Source: Phoenix dactylifera (lineage: Eukaryota; Streptophyta; Magnoliopsida; Arecales; Arecaceae). From it: a DNA stretch of 64,000 bases. Location: NCBI RefSeq assembly GCF_009389715.1, contig NC_052409.1, positions 5,445,775-5,509,774 of the forward strand, in the 5' to 3' direction. Position numbers and translations under genes: made by a program. This document shows, piece after piece, positions 1 through 10,190 of this stretch; position 1 is the stretch's first letter, and every line of letters begins with the position of its first letter. Below the pieces are notes generated by a model. It saw only the letters and a program-made list of their open reading frames with translations. It did no database searches and had not been told where the DNA came from.

Positions 1-259
1 TCTTGGTTTGTAATCTTGAGCGCCAACCTTGCTCTCAGCATCTCCTAGCTTGTGCGGCGCACTCGATCAGACTTATTTGTTAGTATTAATACAGAAATTT
101 CATGTGGACAAACAACATACCATGATCTTATTTGTAAGCAATATTGCTCAAATACAAAGAGTTGGAGTCTTCTTCAAAGATAATTTGCATCGATAAGGCT
201 ATGGACTGGACGTGTTCCTTGAGTCCCGTCCATCTCCAATGCAATGCTTACCATGAAAT

Positions 260-262
<3 letters not shown>

Positions 263-291
<29 letters not shown>
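263..291. repeat. (GA)n microsatellite
   Basis: An uninterrupted run of about 14 GA units. It lies in the 440 bases downstream (left) of the plastocyanin relic. Apart from this run I see nothing else recognisable in positions 1-439. Confidence 0.95.
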
Positions 292-293
<2 letters not shown>

Positions 294-439
294 CCATAGT
301 TCTAGATTAATAGTCGCAAAAACCAAGAACACCAACCTTCGGAAACTTAATGGATAGACGGAACTAATATCTTCTCATCCATTCACTCCATTCCACAATA
401 AAAATCAAGAACCATGAGGTACAAACACCACGCCACGAC

Positions 440-897
440 CTAATTAACGGTCACCTTTCCCAGCATCCGAGCTCCCTGGTGAGAGAGCACGGTAGAAGGT
501 GTAGGCCCCCTTCGCATTCAAGGTGACGGTGTAGGTCTCGCCTGGGCCATTGAGGCGGCCTCCTGCTTCATGGAGATGGCCGATGCATCCATACCCGAGG
601 GGATCTCATCCTCATGGAGCACGACCCGCGTTTGTTTATGAACACAATCTTCTCCCCGGGAGAAACTGATGAGAAGTGGGAATGAAAGCAAGCGAACCGT
701 CGCTGCTGCCTCCGAGGAGCACGTCGATGGCGAGAGCGTTGCTCGCCGATTAACATCGCACTAGGAGCGGTGGCGGCGACGGCCACACCGAGCTCCTTGA
801 GAGATGTGCCAGGGCTGCTGCTGACTCTTGCGGCAGCCGTGCCGGCCGTCAGACCGGCCGTGAAGGAGGGAATGGACGTCGCTGCCGCAGCGGCCAA
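440..897 (-). pseudogene. PETE: Plastocyanin pseudogene
   Basis: Plastocyanin is the small copper protein of the thylakoid lumen that carries electrons from cytochrome b6f to photosystem I. The minus strand shows an alanine-rich plastid leader containing TSIPSFTAGL, then LKELGVAVAATA (the end of the transit peptide), then VSPGEKIVFINK. Two further family segments follow in other frames: DEIPSGMDASAISMK and, at the end, HQGARMLGKVTVN with a TAG stop at 440-442. The gene is broken in several ways. The expected initiator is TTG rather than ATG. Frames shift near 690-740, 610-640 and 550-570. The stretch that should carry the first copper histidine (an F-P-H-N type motif) is deleted. The segment with the Cys/His/Met copper ligands is frameshifted. 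Like the usual plastocyanin gene it has no intron, so a decayed gene copy and a retrocopy cannot be told apart. Confidence 0.85.
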
Positions 898-950
898 GCT
901 GGCCGTTGCTAGCTAGCTACCTATTCTCTCCTGGATGCTCTGTGGCGAGA

Positions 951-1401
951 TATGATCGAGGATTCTGAGGCTACTGCAAGGGGAATTTGGAAGGAATTCA
1001 GGAATATCTACAAGTCCACATATATATACAAGAAAGGTGTGTACGAGGAGAAGAGCGAGCCCGCGGGCGGCTGGAGTTTGCGGAGTAATACACGACTGGG
1101 TAGTAGGGAGAGGGAGAGTTTATCTTGTGGACCTTCAGCTTTGGCTGGATATATAGGATGAAATGATATTTTCTGGCATTGCATGTATGGCTGATATGTT
1201 GTAAGCAACGAGGGCTTCGGATTGGATGGAGGACTCTGGGAGTTATCGAGATCATAACGGGCAAAGACTTGGGGGTGACAATCTATGATCTGAACTGTCC
1301 TGATCCACGAATGATCCTTCGCTTTATGTAGATTTGGGTTTGGTATATATAAATTCCTCCCATTTTAATCGTTTAGTAATTATATAGGATCATAACTCAA
1401 T
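951..1401. other. Stretch with no recognised gene
   Basis: Upstream flank of the plastocyanin relic on its minus strand, ending at the poly-T of the neighbouring LINE. Short open frames exist on both strands but none resembles a known protein, and none has splice or start context I would trust. Confidence 0.5.
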
Positions 1402-2055
1402 CTTTTTTTTTTTTTTTTCGGTTCATTGGCAGCTCACCTACACCACGTGTGAGCACAGCCCAAAAAGTCAGACGATTAAAGAGATTGCAAAGGAGACAAA
1501 ACTAAGTGGTGGGTCTCCTAAATAAAAGCACATAAGTGATGAGTCACATAGAATGCCACCCAATCTGCAGCACTATTGGTCTCTCTGAAAATGTGGATAG
1601 CCCGAAAAACAAAACATTTGCCTAACAGTCGGTGAGTATCAAGAAGCATACGCATTTCCCTGACGTCACTCCCGGGCTCTAAGATACCCTCAATCACCGT
1701 GGCAAAGTCCCCCTCAAGTATGATGCGATCTGCATCTGGCGTAAAAGGCCCCCTCCCAGGCAGCACGAACCTCGGCACCCGCGACAGATTGATTGAAGGT
1801 ACGCCGACCCCCGGCAGCCACAAGTCTGCCCGGATGGTCCTTGATGACAAAACGGATGCCGCAACAACCATCCTTCTGGACACTACAGTCGAAGTTTACT
1901 TTGAGGAAACTAGAGGGTGGAGGCTTCCAGGATATAAGCATAAGTATAGGCGCTGCTAGAGCGAAGTGAGAGCTTTAGATTTCTCTAGCTAACCCAAAGG
2001 ACGCCGATGCAATAGTATCAAGAACTTCCGCCACCAAGGAATAGGGCTCTATCCA
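1402..2055 (-). mobile_element. 5'-truncated LINE 3' end with RNase H-like domain
   Basis: On the minus strand this reads as the C-terminal RNase H-like part of a plant non-LTR retrotransposon. Recognisable pieces in order are WKPPPSSFLKVNFD (first acidic residue of the fold), GIRFVIKDHPGRLVAAGG, AEVRAAWEG (second acidic position), EGDFATVIEGI (third) and NSAADWVA. A change of frame near 1715-1740 and missing bases show that it is dead. The + strand poly-T at 1402-1418 is the poly-A tail of the minus-strand element, so the right side is the 5' truncation, somewhere near 2000-2060. No target-site duplication was identified. Confidence 0.8.
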
Positions 2056-3045
2056 CCACCAACCTCGGGGAAGCTCCTCTACCGTTAACCACATGGGCGT
2101 TTCTATCTAGCCAACAATGATAAACCAGATATGCTGCATGAATCCGTTTAATCTATTTAAAAAACTTTGTTTCTGTTTAACCCAACCTGCTTAACTAGCT
2201 CAAATCCATCTAACCGTTAAAAATTCATCTAACCTATTTTATCTATTTAATAAATAGACCGGATTTGGATCGATGAAACCCTACAAAGAATTATCGCATA
2301 TGTCTTATTTGCCTTTCACGGAGTCTCGTATCTGACAGTGGAATTTCCAGTTTGGAGAGGTTCAACCGAGGGATTGGCAGTGAAACTATCAACGTGCCAG
2401 AGCTGCGACCACGAAGCAATCTGATCCTGATCTCGACTGCGCCAGGGATGCAATCCGTCATTGAAATAGCGTGTAAGTTTTAACTACAATGTTAGTTTAT
2501 TAATTAGTACAGTTATTGTTAGCTAGAATTCCAGAAGTCCAAGAGTGGCATGGTTAGCCTAGGGCCTCTGAACTCTATTTATTAGAACACCCTGAATGTA
2601 TTTGGACCAACCATTGTTAAAATGGGCTGTGTGGAATCCCCCCAGTTGAAACAACCCGAGCAACTACTAGCTCTTAGCAATTCTAGCTGTAGAAAGTTCT
2701 CAGGCAAGGTGGTGTAATACTAATGCTGATATTAGGATAATCTGTAGATGCATCTCATCTGTGGGAATTTATAACCTGAGATTTTCTTTGGCTACCAAAA
2801 GGAGACTGCCATAGAGATCAAACAAGGCATGATTTTAGTTGACTTTAAATTTGGTTCTTTTTATGCATTAGGTCCAACATTGCTTAACCATGTTCTACTT
2901 CGTGCTAGGGAGCTAGTTTTAGCTCCTGTCTGATTTAGAAATTTGAATAATAAAATCTTACAGGTTCAATAGTGTAAGGTGCAATTCGTCATTGAAATAG
3001 CGTGGAAATAAGGTTCAGCAATCCAGGAATTCAACATAGAGAAAA
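2056..3045. other. Intergenic, no gene seen
   Basis: AT-rich. Positions 2150-2290 are low-complexity sequence rich in AACC, CTAA and CTATTTAA words. A short phrase around 2455-2470 (gtcattgaaatagcgtg) recurs at 2988-3004, suggesting a small duplication. Nothing coding is recognised. Confidence 0.5.
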
Positions 3046-3180
3046 CTAGACATGATCCGAAGCAAACTTGCCAACAGCAGTAAGAACCTGATCTCTCTTC
3101 AAGGCTTCAGTAAAATAGTTTGTTTTCAGAGCAGCAGCACTTTTGCAACAAGCCAAATTAAGTTTTAGGGCATCACAAAC
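3046..3180 (-). pseudogene. Orphan exon-like fragment, unidentified
   Basis: On the minus strand a strong splice acceptor (pyrimidine-rich, ending cgtttcag) is followed by a 45-codon open frame in phase 0. It begins VCDALKLNLACCKSAAALK, contains YFTEALKRDQVL, and ends at a TAG stop at 3046-3048. The amphipathic, alanine/leucine-rich composition resembles a TPR-like helix pair or the last exon of a longer protein. I do not recognise the family and found no convincing partner exon in the next 2.5 kb. It may be the last exon of a decayed gene, a captured fragment, or chance. Confidence 0.3.
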
Positions 3181-5853
3181 CTGAAACGTATGGTAAAGCG
3201 AACTAGTGGGCCAGGTGGCAAACATGGACATGAGGGAATGTAGCATTGATCCATCATGTAATTAAGAAATATTTCCTTTTTTCCCTTAGAAAAAAGAGGT
3301 AATGAAGGATATTAGAAAAACTACCAGGTTACAGAATAGTTCCAAAGGAAATATTTTCAGAAACTGTCTCTACACTCCAAGGTCATTTGAAAAAAAGGAT
3401 ACATTGATGGATCAGTAAATTGGTTTGGAACATCACTAGGAAACTTGCACATAAAGAGACTTTTTAAATTAATTCCCTTGTGAGAGCCCTGCTTCGAAAC
3501 CTCCATTACAGCGACATCCACCAACTTAATCATCTCTAGGTGCAATTGAGATTGCAACAAATATGTATTTCTCCTGTATCCTCCCACCGACAAGAAATTT
3601 GACTATATATTTCAGGAAAACAGAAAGAATGTAACTACAAGTACCCAATATACCATAATCCAAAATCCATGATTCTGGCACCCATTGCTCTTGCTGATCA
3701 CCTCAACTGGCGCTAAAGAGACAAATATTCCAAATCTCCCACGCAAAATTCTTTTAGACAATAAAGTGAAATCTACCAATTATTTGAAGGACAAAAGAAT
3801 TAGCTTCTCTCATGGTAGCAACACTAATAAAGACATTGGATCACGCCAACAACATCCAGGCAGACAAGAAGGATTATACTGGATCAAGTAAATAACATAC
3901 ATTCGATTTTTAAACCATCCGAAAGCTCAATGAGTTTCATAAAATTATCATTGGTTGATAGCTAACTTGGTCCAAGGATTTGTATAGGTATCCATGGATC
4001 CTTATCAAATGGTGATCTGGTCAGGAAGAAGAAAGGATTTTCTTCAACCCATGCATCTTAATAACATGAGACCGCTATTTTAAAAGATGGCTACCTTGGC
4101 CACCTAAGAGGCCCTGCCCAATATATTACGTCATGTCTGATTATGAAAGACCAAACCAATTTATGCATTATTATTGGTTGTTGCTAAATTGATACTGATC
4201 CTTAACTTACTATATGTTATTTGTTATGCTATATTTTAACTAATTTTAGGTTTCTCCTTATATTATTATCTTTGATGTATTAAATTTGGCTGCCTTGACC
4301 TCTATACACCTGCCAAAGCACTAAGCAGCCCCGCAACAGCCCTTATGCTGATTACAGTATTCCATGACAATGCATGAAACTTTTCAAAACCATGAAGCAT
4401 GTCTATCTCTAAGGAAAATATTTCCACTTTACCACACCAAGCATCACATGACCACTAGATTCTTCTTGATGATCACAGGATGCCATCACAATTGATCATA
4501 TCTTTTGTATTTTTCAAATGTAGGTATTGTGTTTGCAATGACTAAAGCTTCCCTTCATCCATTTGTTATATACAAAAACTCCTCTCAGCCATACAACCTT
4601 CATAATGAAGAATTTCTTTACTTCATTGGAGGAAGATTATCATCGTAAACATGTTTCTTTTAAATACAAGAGCCATCTCATCTAAAAAGTTGTCTTTTCC
4701 AGCCATTCTTGGACATGTCATCTTGATTCTTATCAAAGGTTATGAATTTTGTCAATTCAAGCTATTCATATAAGTTGATCAACATTCATTCTAATTTCAT
4801 TGTCCAACAACTCCTCTGTTCTAAAACAACACAACCTTGAGCACTCCCCTTTTGGAGCCTATGTAGATCTCAACTTAACATGCCCATACAACATTGCTGG
4901 CTTGCCCCTAACTACAATATTTCCTGCCTAGCCACAAATGCACATGAAAGCAACATACAACTAGATGTTCCCAGAAGACTTTCCTACTTGTCCATTCTGC
5001 CTCTGAATCAACTAGATCTGTCTGATTGCCCTAGAGTCATAGACTTTCTCTCTTTACATGGGAAGTAAACACAGTATGTACATACTTAGGCTGCATATAA
5101 TGTTGGCAGCTTGAAGAGACTACCTGGAGCAAGATAAAGTTAATTATTATAAGAATCCAAGATTAATTTTTTGCTTTTTGTTGACAAGCATTATCACATG
5201 GCTGAATCCTCTCAAATGTAACAAACATGAATCAAAATCATAAATCTGTACACAGCATGCTGCAGATAGCTGCATCTAGACCAAGACATGGCAAGGCATA
5301 ATTACAAAGTGCAGTTCGTAATTAAAGAAAGAACACATGCAAGTAGCAATATGCTAACACCATAGTCATGCCAATATCATCAGAGTAAGGTAACATTGAA
5401 TTTTCACTAGTGCAGTTGAAAGGTAAGAAATAAAATGATCTCCCACTCCATTTTTCATAACCAAGACAAATGTACAGGAAATACATCATCAGCATATACA
5501 CTAACATTAATGTAGATTGAAACTTCCAATAAGCTTAAATGAAGAATGTGGGAGAACTTCACAGCAACATGCAGTCATGAAATTTATTTTCTCTGACATG
5601 ATGTTCAATGAGTTAGATATATATAGGATCCAATAAGCCAAACATATAGAAGGCCTGTGAAGAATGATTTAATAGTTGACCATGAGGCTTTGCACTAGAA
5701 AAGTAACGAATATTTACATCTGTGAAAAATTTAGAGTCTACAGTGTCAATAAACCACTTCAAATAGTAACACATGCTTCCTGTTATTTATTAGTATCATA
5801 CAAAGAGACCATCAATGTACAGATCATCTATACCGCTCATTCCTTATTTCATC
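3181..5853. other. Intergenic or unassigned stretch
   Basis: About 2.7 kb between the orphan exon and the end of the DNL zinc-finger gene. It is AT-rich with only short, unremarkable open frames. Part of the left side may be introns of whatever gene supplied the 3046-3180 exon. The right side should hold the 3' UTR and polyadenylation region of the DNL gene (immediately below 5854). No transposon signature was recognised. Confidence 0.4.
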
Positions 5854-6765
5854 TCACAATATGGGGATGATATTCTCATCATCACCATCATCTTCGTCCA
5901 GGTAGTTGAATGGTTTGTCGCCTTTATAACGGAAGCTCGGATTCACATAGCACTTCATCCCGTGAAACAGATTCAGATTGTCCACCAGCTTATGGAACAC
6001 ATTGCATCCACAGCACTGACCCAACCCAAAAGCAAGAATTTTACGCAAAGATTCGATCTTTTTCAACAAACAAGAAAAGAAAAGCAAAGAGAAAGACATA
6101 ATTGGATTCCCATCAGATGATCATACCTGAACGAAGACGGTGCCATCCGTGTACGCGTGGGGGTTGATGGCGCGGGTGGTACGCTGGCCGCAGACGTTAC
6201 AGGTGAAGGCCACCAGCATTCGGCGACGGGGGGACTTGGTAAAGAGGGACCAGGGGACGGTGGAGACCGTCCGATCGGGGGATTCCGGGTCGGCAGGCAT
6301 GGAAGGGCCTTCCATTCCGGATCCCGTGGTCCATCCTCTCCCGGCCACAGCGTTCAGAACCAGGCCCATCGCCGCATCCTACCAAGAACCCACGAATCGA
6401 CCCAACAATCAAACGAAACCAGAATCAAACGAGAAAGAGGAGGAGGGTTTGGATGATTACCTTGGAGAGGGGGGAAATGGAGGTGCTGTTGTTGAGGAAG
6501 GGGATGATATTGGTGCTCTTGGAGTCGGAGTGGAGATTGGCTTCGTCCTCTTTATCTGGACAGAGAAGAGAAGAGAAAATTAGGGTTTGGATCGATTGAA
6601 AGGAGGAGGAGAAGAAGGAATCGGGAAGGGGGGGTGAGTACGCTTGGAGGCGATGGGGAGGAAGGAAGGGCGTTTGGAGAAGGCGCGATTGGGGGAGAAG
6701 AGAGAGATGGGGGAGGGGGAGGCGGGGATGGCTGCGGAGGCCGCGAGGCCCGCGACGGACTCCAT
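5854..6765 (-). CDS. DNL/Zim17-type zinc-finger protein, probably a plastid HSP70 escort
   Basis: Four minus-strand exons, all with GT-AG borders: 6765-6642, 6555-6461, 6378-6127 and 6015-5854, giving 210 residues. The ATG at 6765 opens MESVAGLAASAAIPASPSP, a Ser/Ala/Pro-rich, acid-poor leader typical of a plastid (or mitochondrial) transit peptide. The core zinc ribbon runs across exons 3 and 4. CNVC is followed by the family hallmark residues of AYTDGTVFVQ and then CCGC, giving two Cys pairs, and after that HKLVDNLNLF. The tail is acidic (DEDDGDDENIIPIL). Members of this family (yeast Zim17/Hep1, algal HEP2) keep organellar HSP70 soluble by binding its ATPase domain. Plastid location is inferred from the leader and from the acidic tail, which I recall in plant plastid paralogues. 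All key cysteines are present and no break is seen. The SR45a relic lies head-to-head on the right. Confidence 0.88.
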
Positions 6766-7208
6766 GGCGGTTGAGGAGGAGGAGAAGATTTTTGTTTGGC
6801 TCCCGGAAGAGAGAAGTAGAGGTGGGGGAGAGAAAACGGAAATAAATAAATGAGGGCTTTGAAGGAAAGTCGGTTGTTTCTTGCGGTCTCGTCAACAGCG
6901 TAATGGCGGTAAAAACTGCCATGAGATTCGTTTACTCTCGTTCATTTTTTTGCTGTAAAAGTGGTATAGTTGGAGACTTTTGCTCCATAGAAATCTCTAT
7001 GCTCGCGTCCTAAGATTGCATTGTTAGAAAAAAGAGAGAGAGAGAAACAAAAACCCAAATCAGGCTAATACCCGCGTTTCCGCCTTCAAGGGTCTTCGTT
7101 GCTTCCATCCCCAAACGGTACTCATATCCTCCCTTTTCTCCCTTCGGTTTTCGCTCCTCGTCTCGTCTTCTAATGCTTCGGGATTTCTTGTTCTTTCTCT
7201 CCCTCGCA
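6766..7208. promoter_or_regulatory. Short divergent intergenic region (shared promoter/5' UTRs)
   Basis: Only about 440 bases separate the ATG of the DNL gene (minus) from the first coding exon of the SR45a relic (plus). It should therefore hold both promoters and both 5' UTRs. The left part is purine-rich on the + strand (i.e. CT-rich in the DNL leader); 7030-7210 is CT-rich in the SR45a direction, as in many plant housekeeping 5' UTRs. No clear TATA box was found. Confidence 0.5.
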
Positions 7209-8349
7209 GGCGGATTCTCCTCGTAGAAGGTAAAACCCTAATCCCACCTTCCTTTTTTCCTCCGCTTATCTTTTATATTTTTTTCCTCATGCAATGCCTT
7301 AGGGTTGGGATCTTCTAGGGTTTGTGGCTTTGCCCTCATTGCTCTTGCTGGTTAAGTCTCGAATCTTTTAGGGTTTGGGCCTGTTATTTGTTTTAATATG
7401 GTGGTGTATTGTAACTCAATATCAGCTGGAATGATGTTTTGCTCTGCAAGATTAGCTTTTTTTGACTGTTGTTTCGTTCATGTTATCGTCCGTTTCAAGA
7501 TCTTTGCAGTAATCTTAATTGATGGAGAATGGGATATCAAATTAGGGGGATTGATGTTGTTTTGAGAAAATGTGGGTATGTCTACATTCTGGAATATGCT
7601 GTCTTTTCATCTATTTTTTGTTTCGTAACTTCAAAGATATCAAAGGATGGCAAAGGGAATTAATTTCATTACTTAGTTACCGGGCTAAAATTCAAAATTC
7701 CCAAATTGGCCCAGCCAGGTCAAGGGAAGAGGAATTTCAGGTCCTTTCACTGGTAGGCTGTGATTGTCCTCCTCATGTTCATAACACTGCACTGTTTAGA
7801 TGGTATTAATGCTGCTGCCATGCTGGTCTTTTTTTCCTTTTTTTTTTGCATGGGTGGGCGGGGGAGGTGCTGAATTGCCTATAGTTAATGAGGCAGACAT
7901 GCAATTGTGTTGGGCAATGGGCATGTCATGCAACTTCCCAATGTTTGCTTCATCATCAGATGGCATGTAAGACATATCTATATTAAGCTGGATGTGATGA
8001 ATTTTGTACTTCTAGCATGGCTTAAACAATATTTAAAAGTTGATCATGCATTCAGCATGCATAAGGCTTTTGCATCAAGGAAGGTGACATCTTTGCTTGT
8101 TTCTTGTCATGGGACTTTCTTTGGTTTTATTAGCTTTGCATAATTTCGCTAAGCATGCATACAGTTCTATGGATTTTTTTTGTTTTGGGTAAAGTTCAAT
8201 TCTATGGCTTTTGATAATGCTTACCATAAACAGCATTGGTCTTTGGTGACTGCTGTTATCTTAATTTGTGAATGCTGGTGGCTCATATATATGCTTGTGT
8301 CTTTGAGCTGCACCCTCTTCATTCAACCTTTGGATTTAGTACTTTTTTC

Positions 8350-8715
8350 ATGCTACCTTTCCTTGTTCGTTGGTCTTCTATATGACTCATGGGGGTTTCG
8401 GTTTCCTTTTATATAGTCTGTGTACAATCAACATTGAGTTCGAGAAGAAGTTGGGGCGGGGGGCAGGGGGCGGGGATCACGCTACCTCTCCTTGTTCGTT
8501 GGTCTTCTATATGACTCATGGGATTTAGATTTCCTTTTATGTAGTCTGTGTACAATCAACATTGAGTTCGAGAAGAAATTGGGGCGGGGGTTGGGGATCA
8601 CGCTACCTCTCCTTGTTCGTTGATCTTCTATATGACTCATGGGGATTTAGATTTCCTTTTATATGGTCTGTGTACAATCAACATTGAGTTCAAGAAGAAG
8701 CTGAGGCCGGAGGGT
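8350..8715. repeat. Three-copy tandem repeat, unit about 121-129 bp
   Basis: The phrase gctacctctccttgttcg starts at 8352 (with one change), 8481 and 8602. It is followed each time by a near-identical stretch ending in a G-rich run (ggggcggggg or similar). Unit lengths of 129 and 121 differ mainly in the G run. The repeat lies in the first intron of the SR45a relic. Confidence 0.9.
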
Positions 8716-8934
8716 GGGCGGGCAATGGTCACCAAAAGCTTTAGTTGAGTATATATATCCTAACCATATTCATTTGGTTCATTTTTCTAAATGCAACGTT
8801 GTAACCTTTTCGCGAGTAGGACGACCTCCTTCACACAAGGGAAGGATGGGATCGATACCCTTTCATTCTTTTGTATTTATTGGCACGAAATATGCATTAA
8901 GATTTAAGACATTTCTACTCACATCATGTGGCTT

Positions 8935-10190
8935 AACTAGTGTTACATGGATACAAATTCGAGAATCGGATTCGGATGTGTATCCAAATGTTTGACTTGG
9001 CAAGAGAGAGGAGATACATGGATACATAGGACAAATTATAATTTTAACTAAATTATATATGTATACCTTTAATATTATTTATTTGAACATTAAAAATAAA
9101 GGATGAGAAGATATTGTTTGTCAAGGTCTTTCAATATACACATTTCTCATTCAAACTTCCCAATTAACTTAAAGCTATAGTAAAAATAACATTTTGCAAA
9201 ATTATTTCAATACCTATATCCAACGCCGATCACTACTGAGCATGAATACTCACTTCTAACATGAACATGGAGGGTCAAAATTCATTGTTGGAAGAATTCA
9301 ACTCTCCTCCAATCTTAGAAAGTGGCAACCATGGAATTTCATGAGTATCCAAATATCTAATAATACTTGGCTTAATGCCTAGAACATGCCTATTGCCACA
9401 ATGCTTATATTGTTCGCCCACAAAATATTGCTGAAAGTCCAAAGATCAAAGGAGGTGTTCTTGAGTTAATTCTTTTAAATTATTGTCTGGTTGGCAGAAG
9501 TTGATCAAGGTAGTCATACAATATGATCAATTTGGAGCCATTTTTTTGTAACTGTTGTGGATCTAACATGTGAACCAGGATAGGGTTAGATTGTGACTTT
9601 GATAGGTTAAGAGTAGGAGATCCTGAAACTTCATTAGCTCATAGACTACAATGTTACTTGGACACTCGCATTGGGCTCCAAAATTCCATGTCAGATACGT
9701 ATTCTAGTCAAATACATATCAAACACTTGGATATTCATGAAATACTATGGTTGCCACTCTTAAAAATTGGTAAACTTTTCCAATAATGAATTTGACCCTC
9801 TATGTTATGTTGGAAGCGAGTATTCATTCTTTTTAGTGATTGGCCAAGGATGTAGGTACTAAAATAATTTTACAAAATGTCATTTTTTTCTTATATCCTT
9901 AAGTTAATTGAAAAATTTGAATGAAAAATATCTTATTGAAGGACTTTAACGAAAAATTTCATATTGAAGGACTTTAACGAAAAATATTTTTTATTATTTC
10001 CTTTAATATGTAAGCAAGCAACATTAGTGGTATAAAAATATATAATGTAGTTAAAGTTATAATTTATCCTACATATCTCCATATCTCCTTTTTTTCCCTC
10101 TTGTCCAATCAGATACTTGGAAATGTGTGTAAATCCGATTGTTGTATCTATGTCCACACAGACTTTGCTATGGCACAATGTCAATATCTA
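8935..10190. mobile_element. Long inverted-repeat element (non-autonomous), arms about 430-480 bp
   Basis: The left arm (about 8944-9370) and the right arm (about 9690-10165) are reverse complements with moderate divergence. For example, left gatacaaattcgagaatcgg pairs with right ccgattgttgtatc; left ggacaaattataattttaac pairs with the right-hand counterpart near 10050; and the ggttgccac region at 9751 pairs with gtggcaaccatgg at 9323. The centre carries no recognised protein. A related half-copy lies at about 23640-24020. Termini and target duplication could not be fixed, so the superfamily is open. It is inserted in the first intron of the SR45a relic. Confidence 0.7.

Noticed and set aside
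6140..6583. A 147-codon plus-strand open frame
   Set aside because: It is the antisense shadow of exons 2-3 of the DNL zinc-finger gene, whose cysteine motifs and splice sites are clear on the minus strand.
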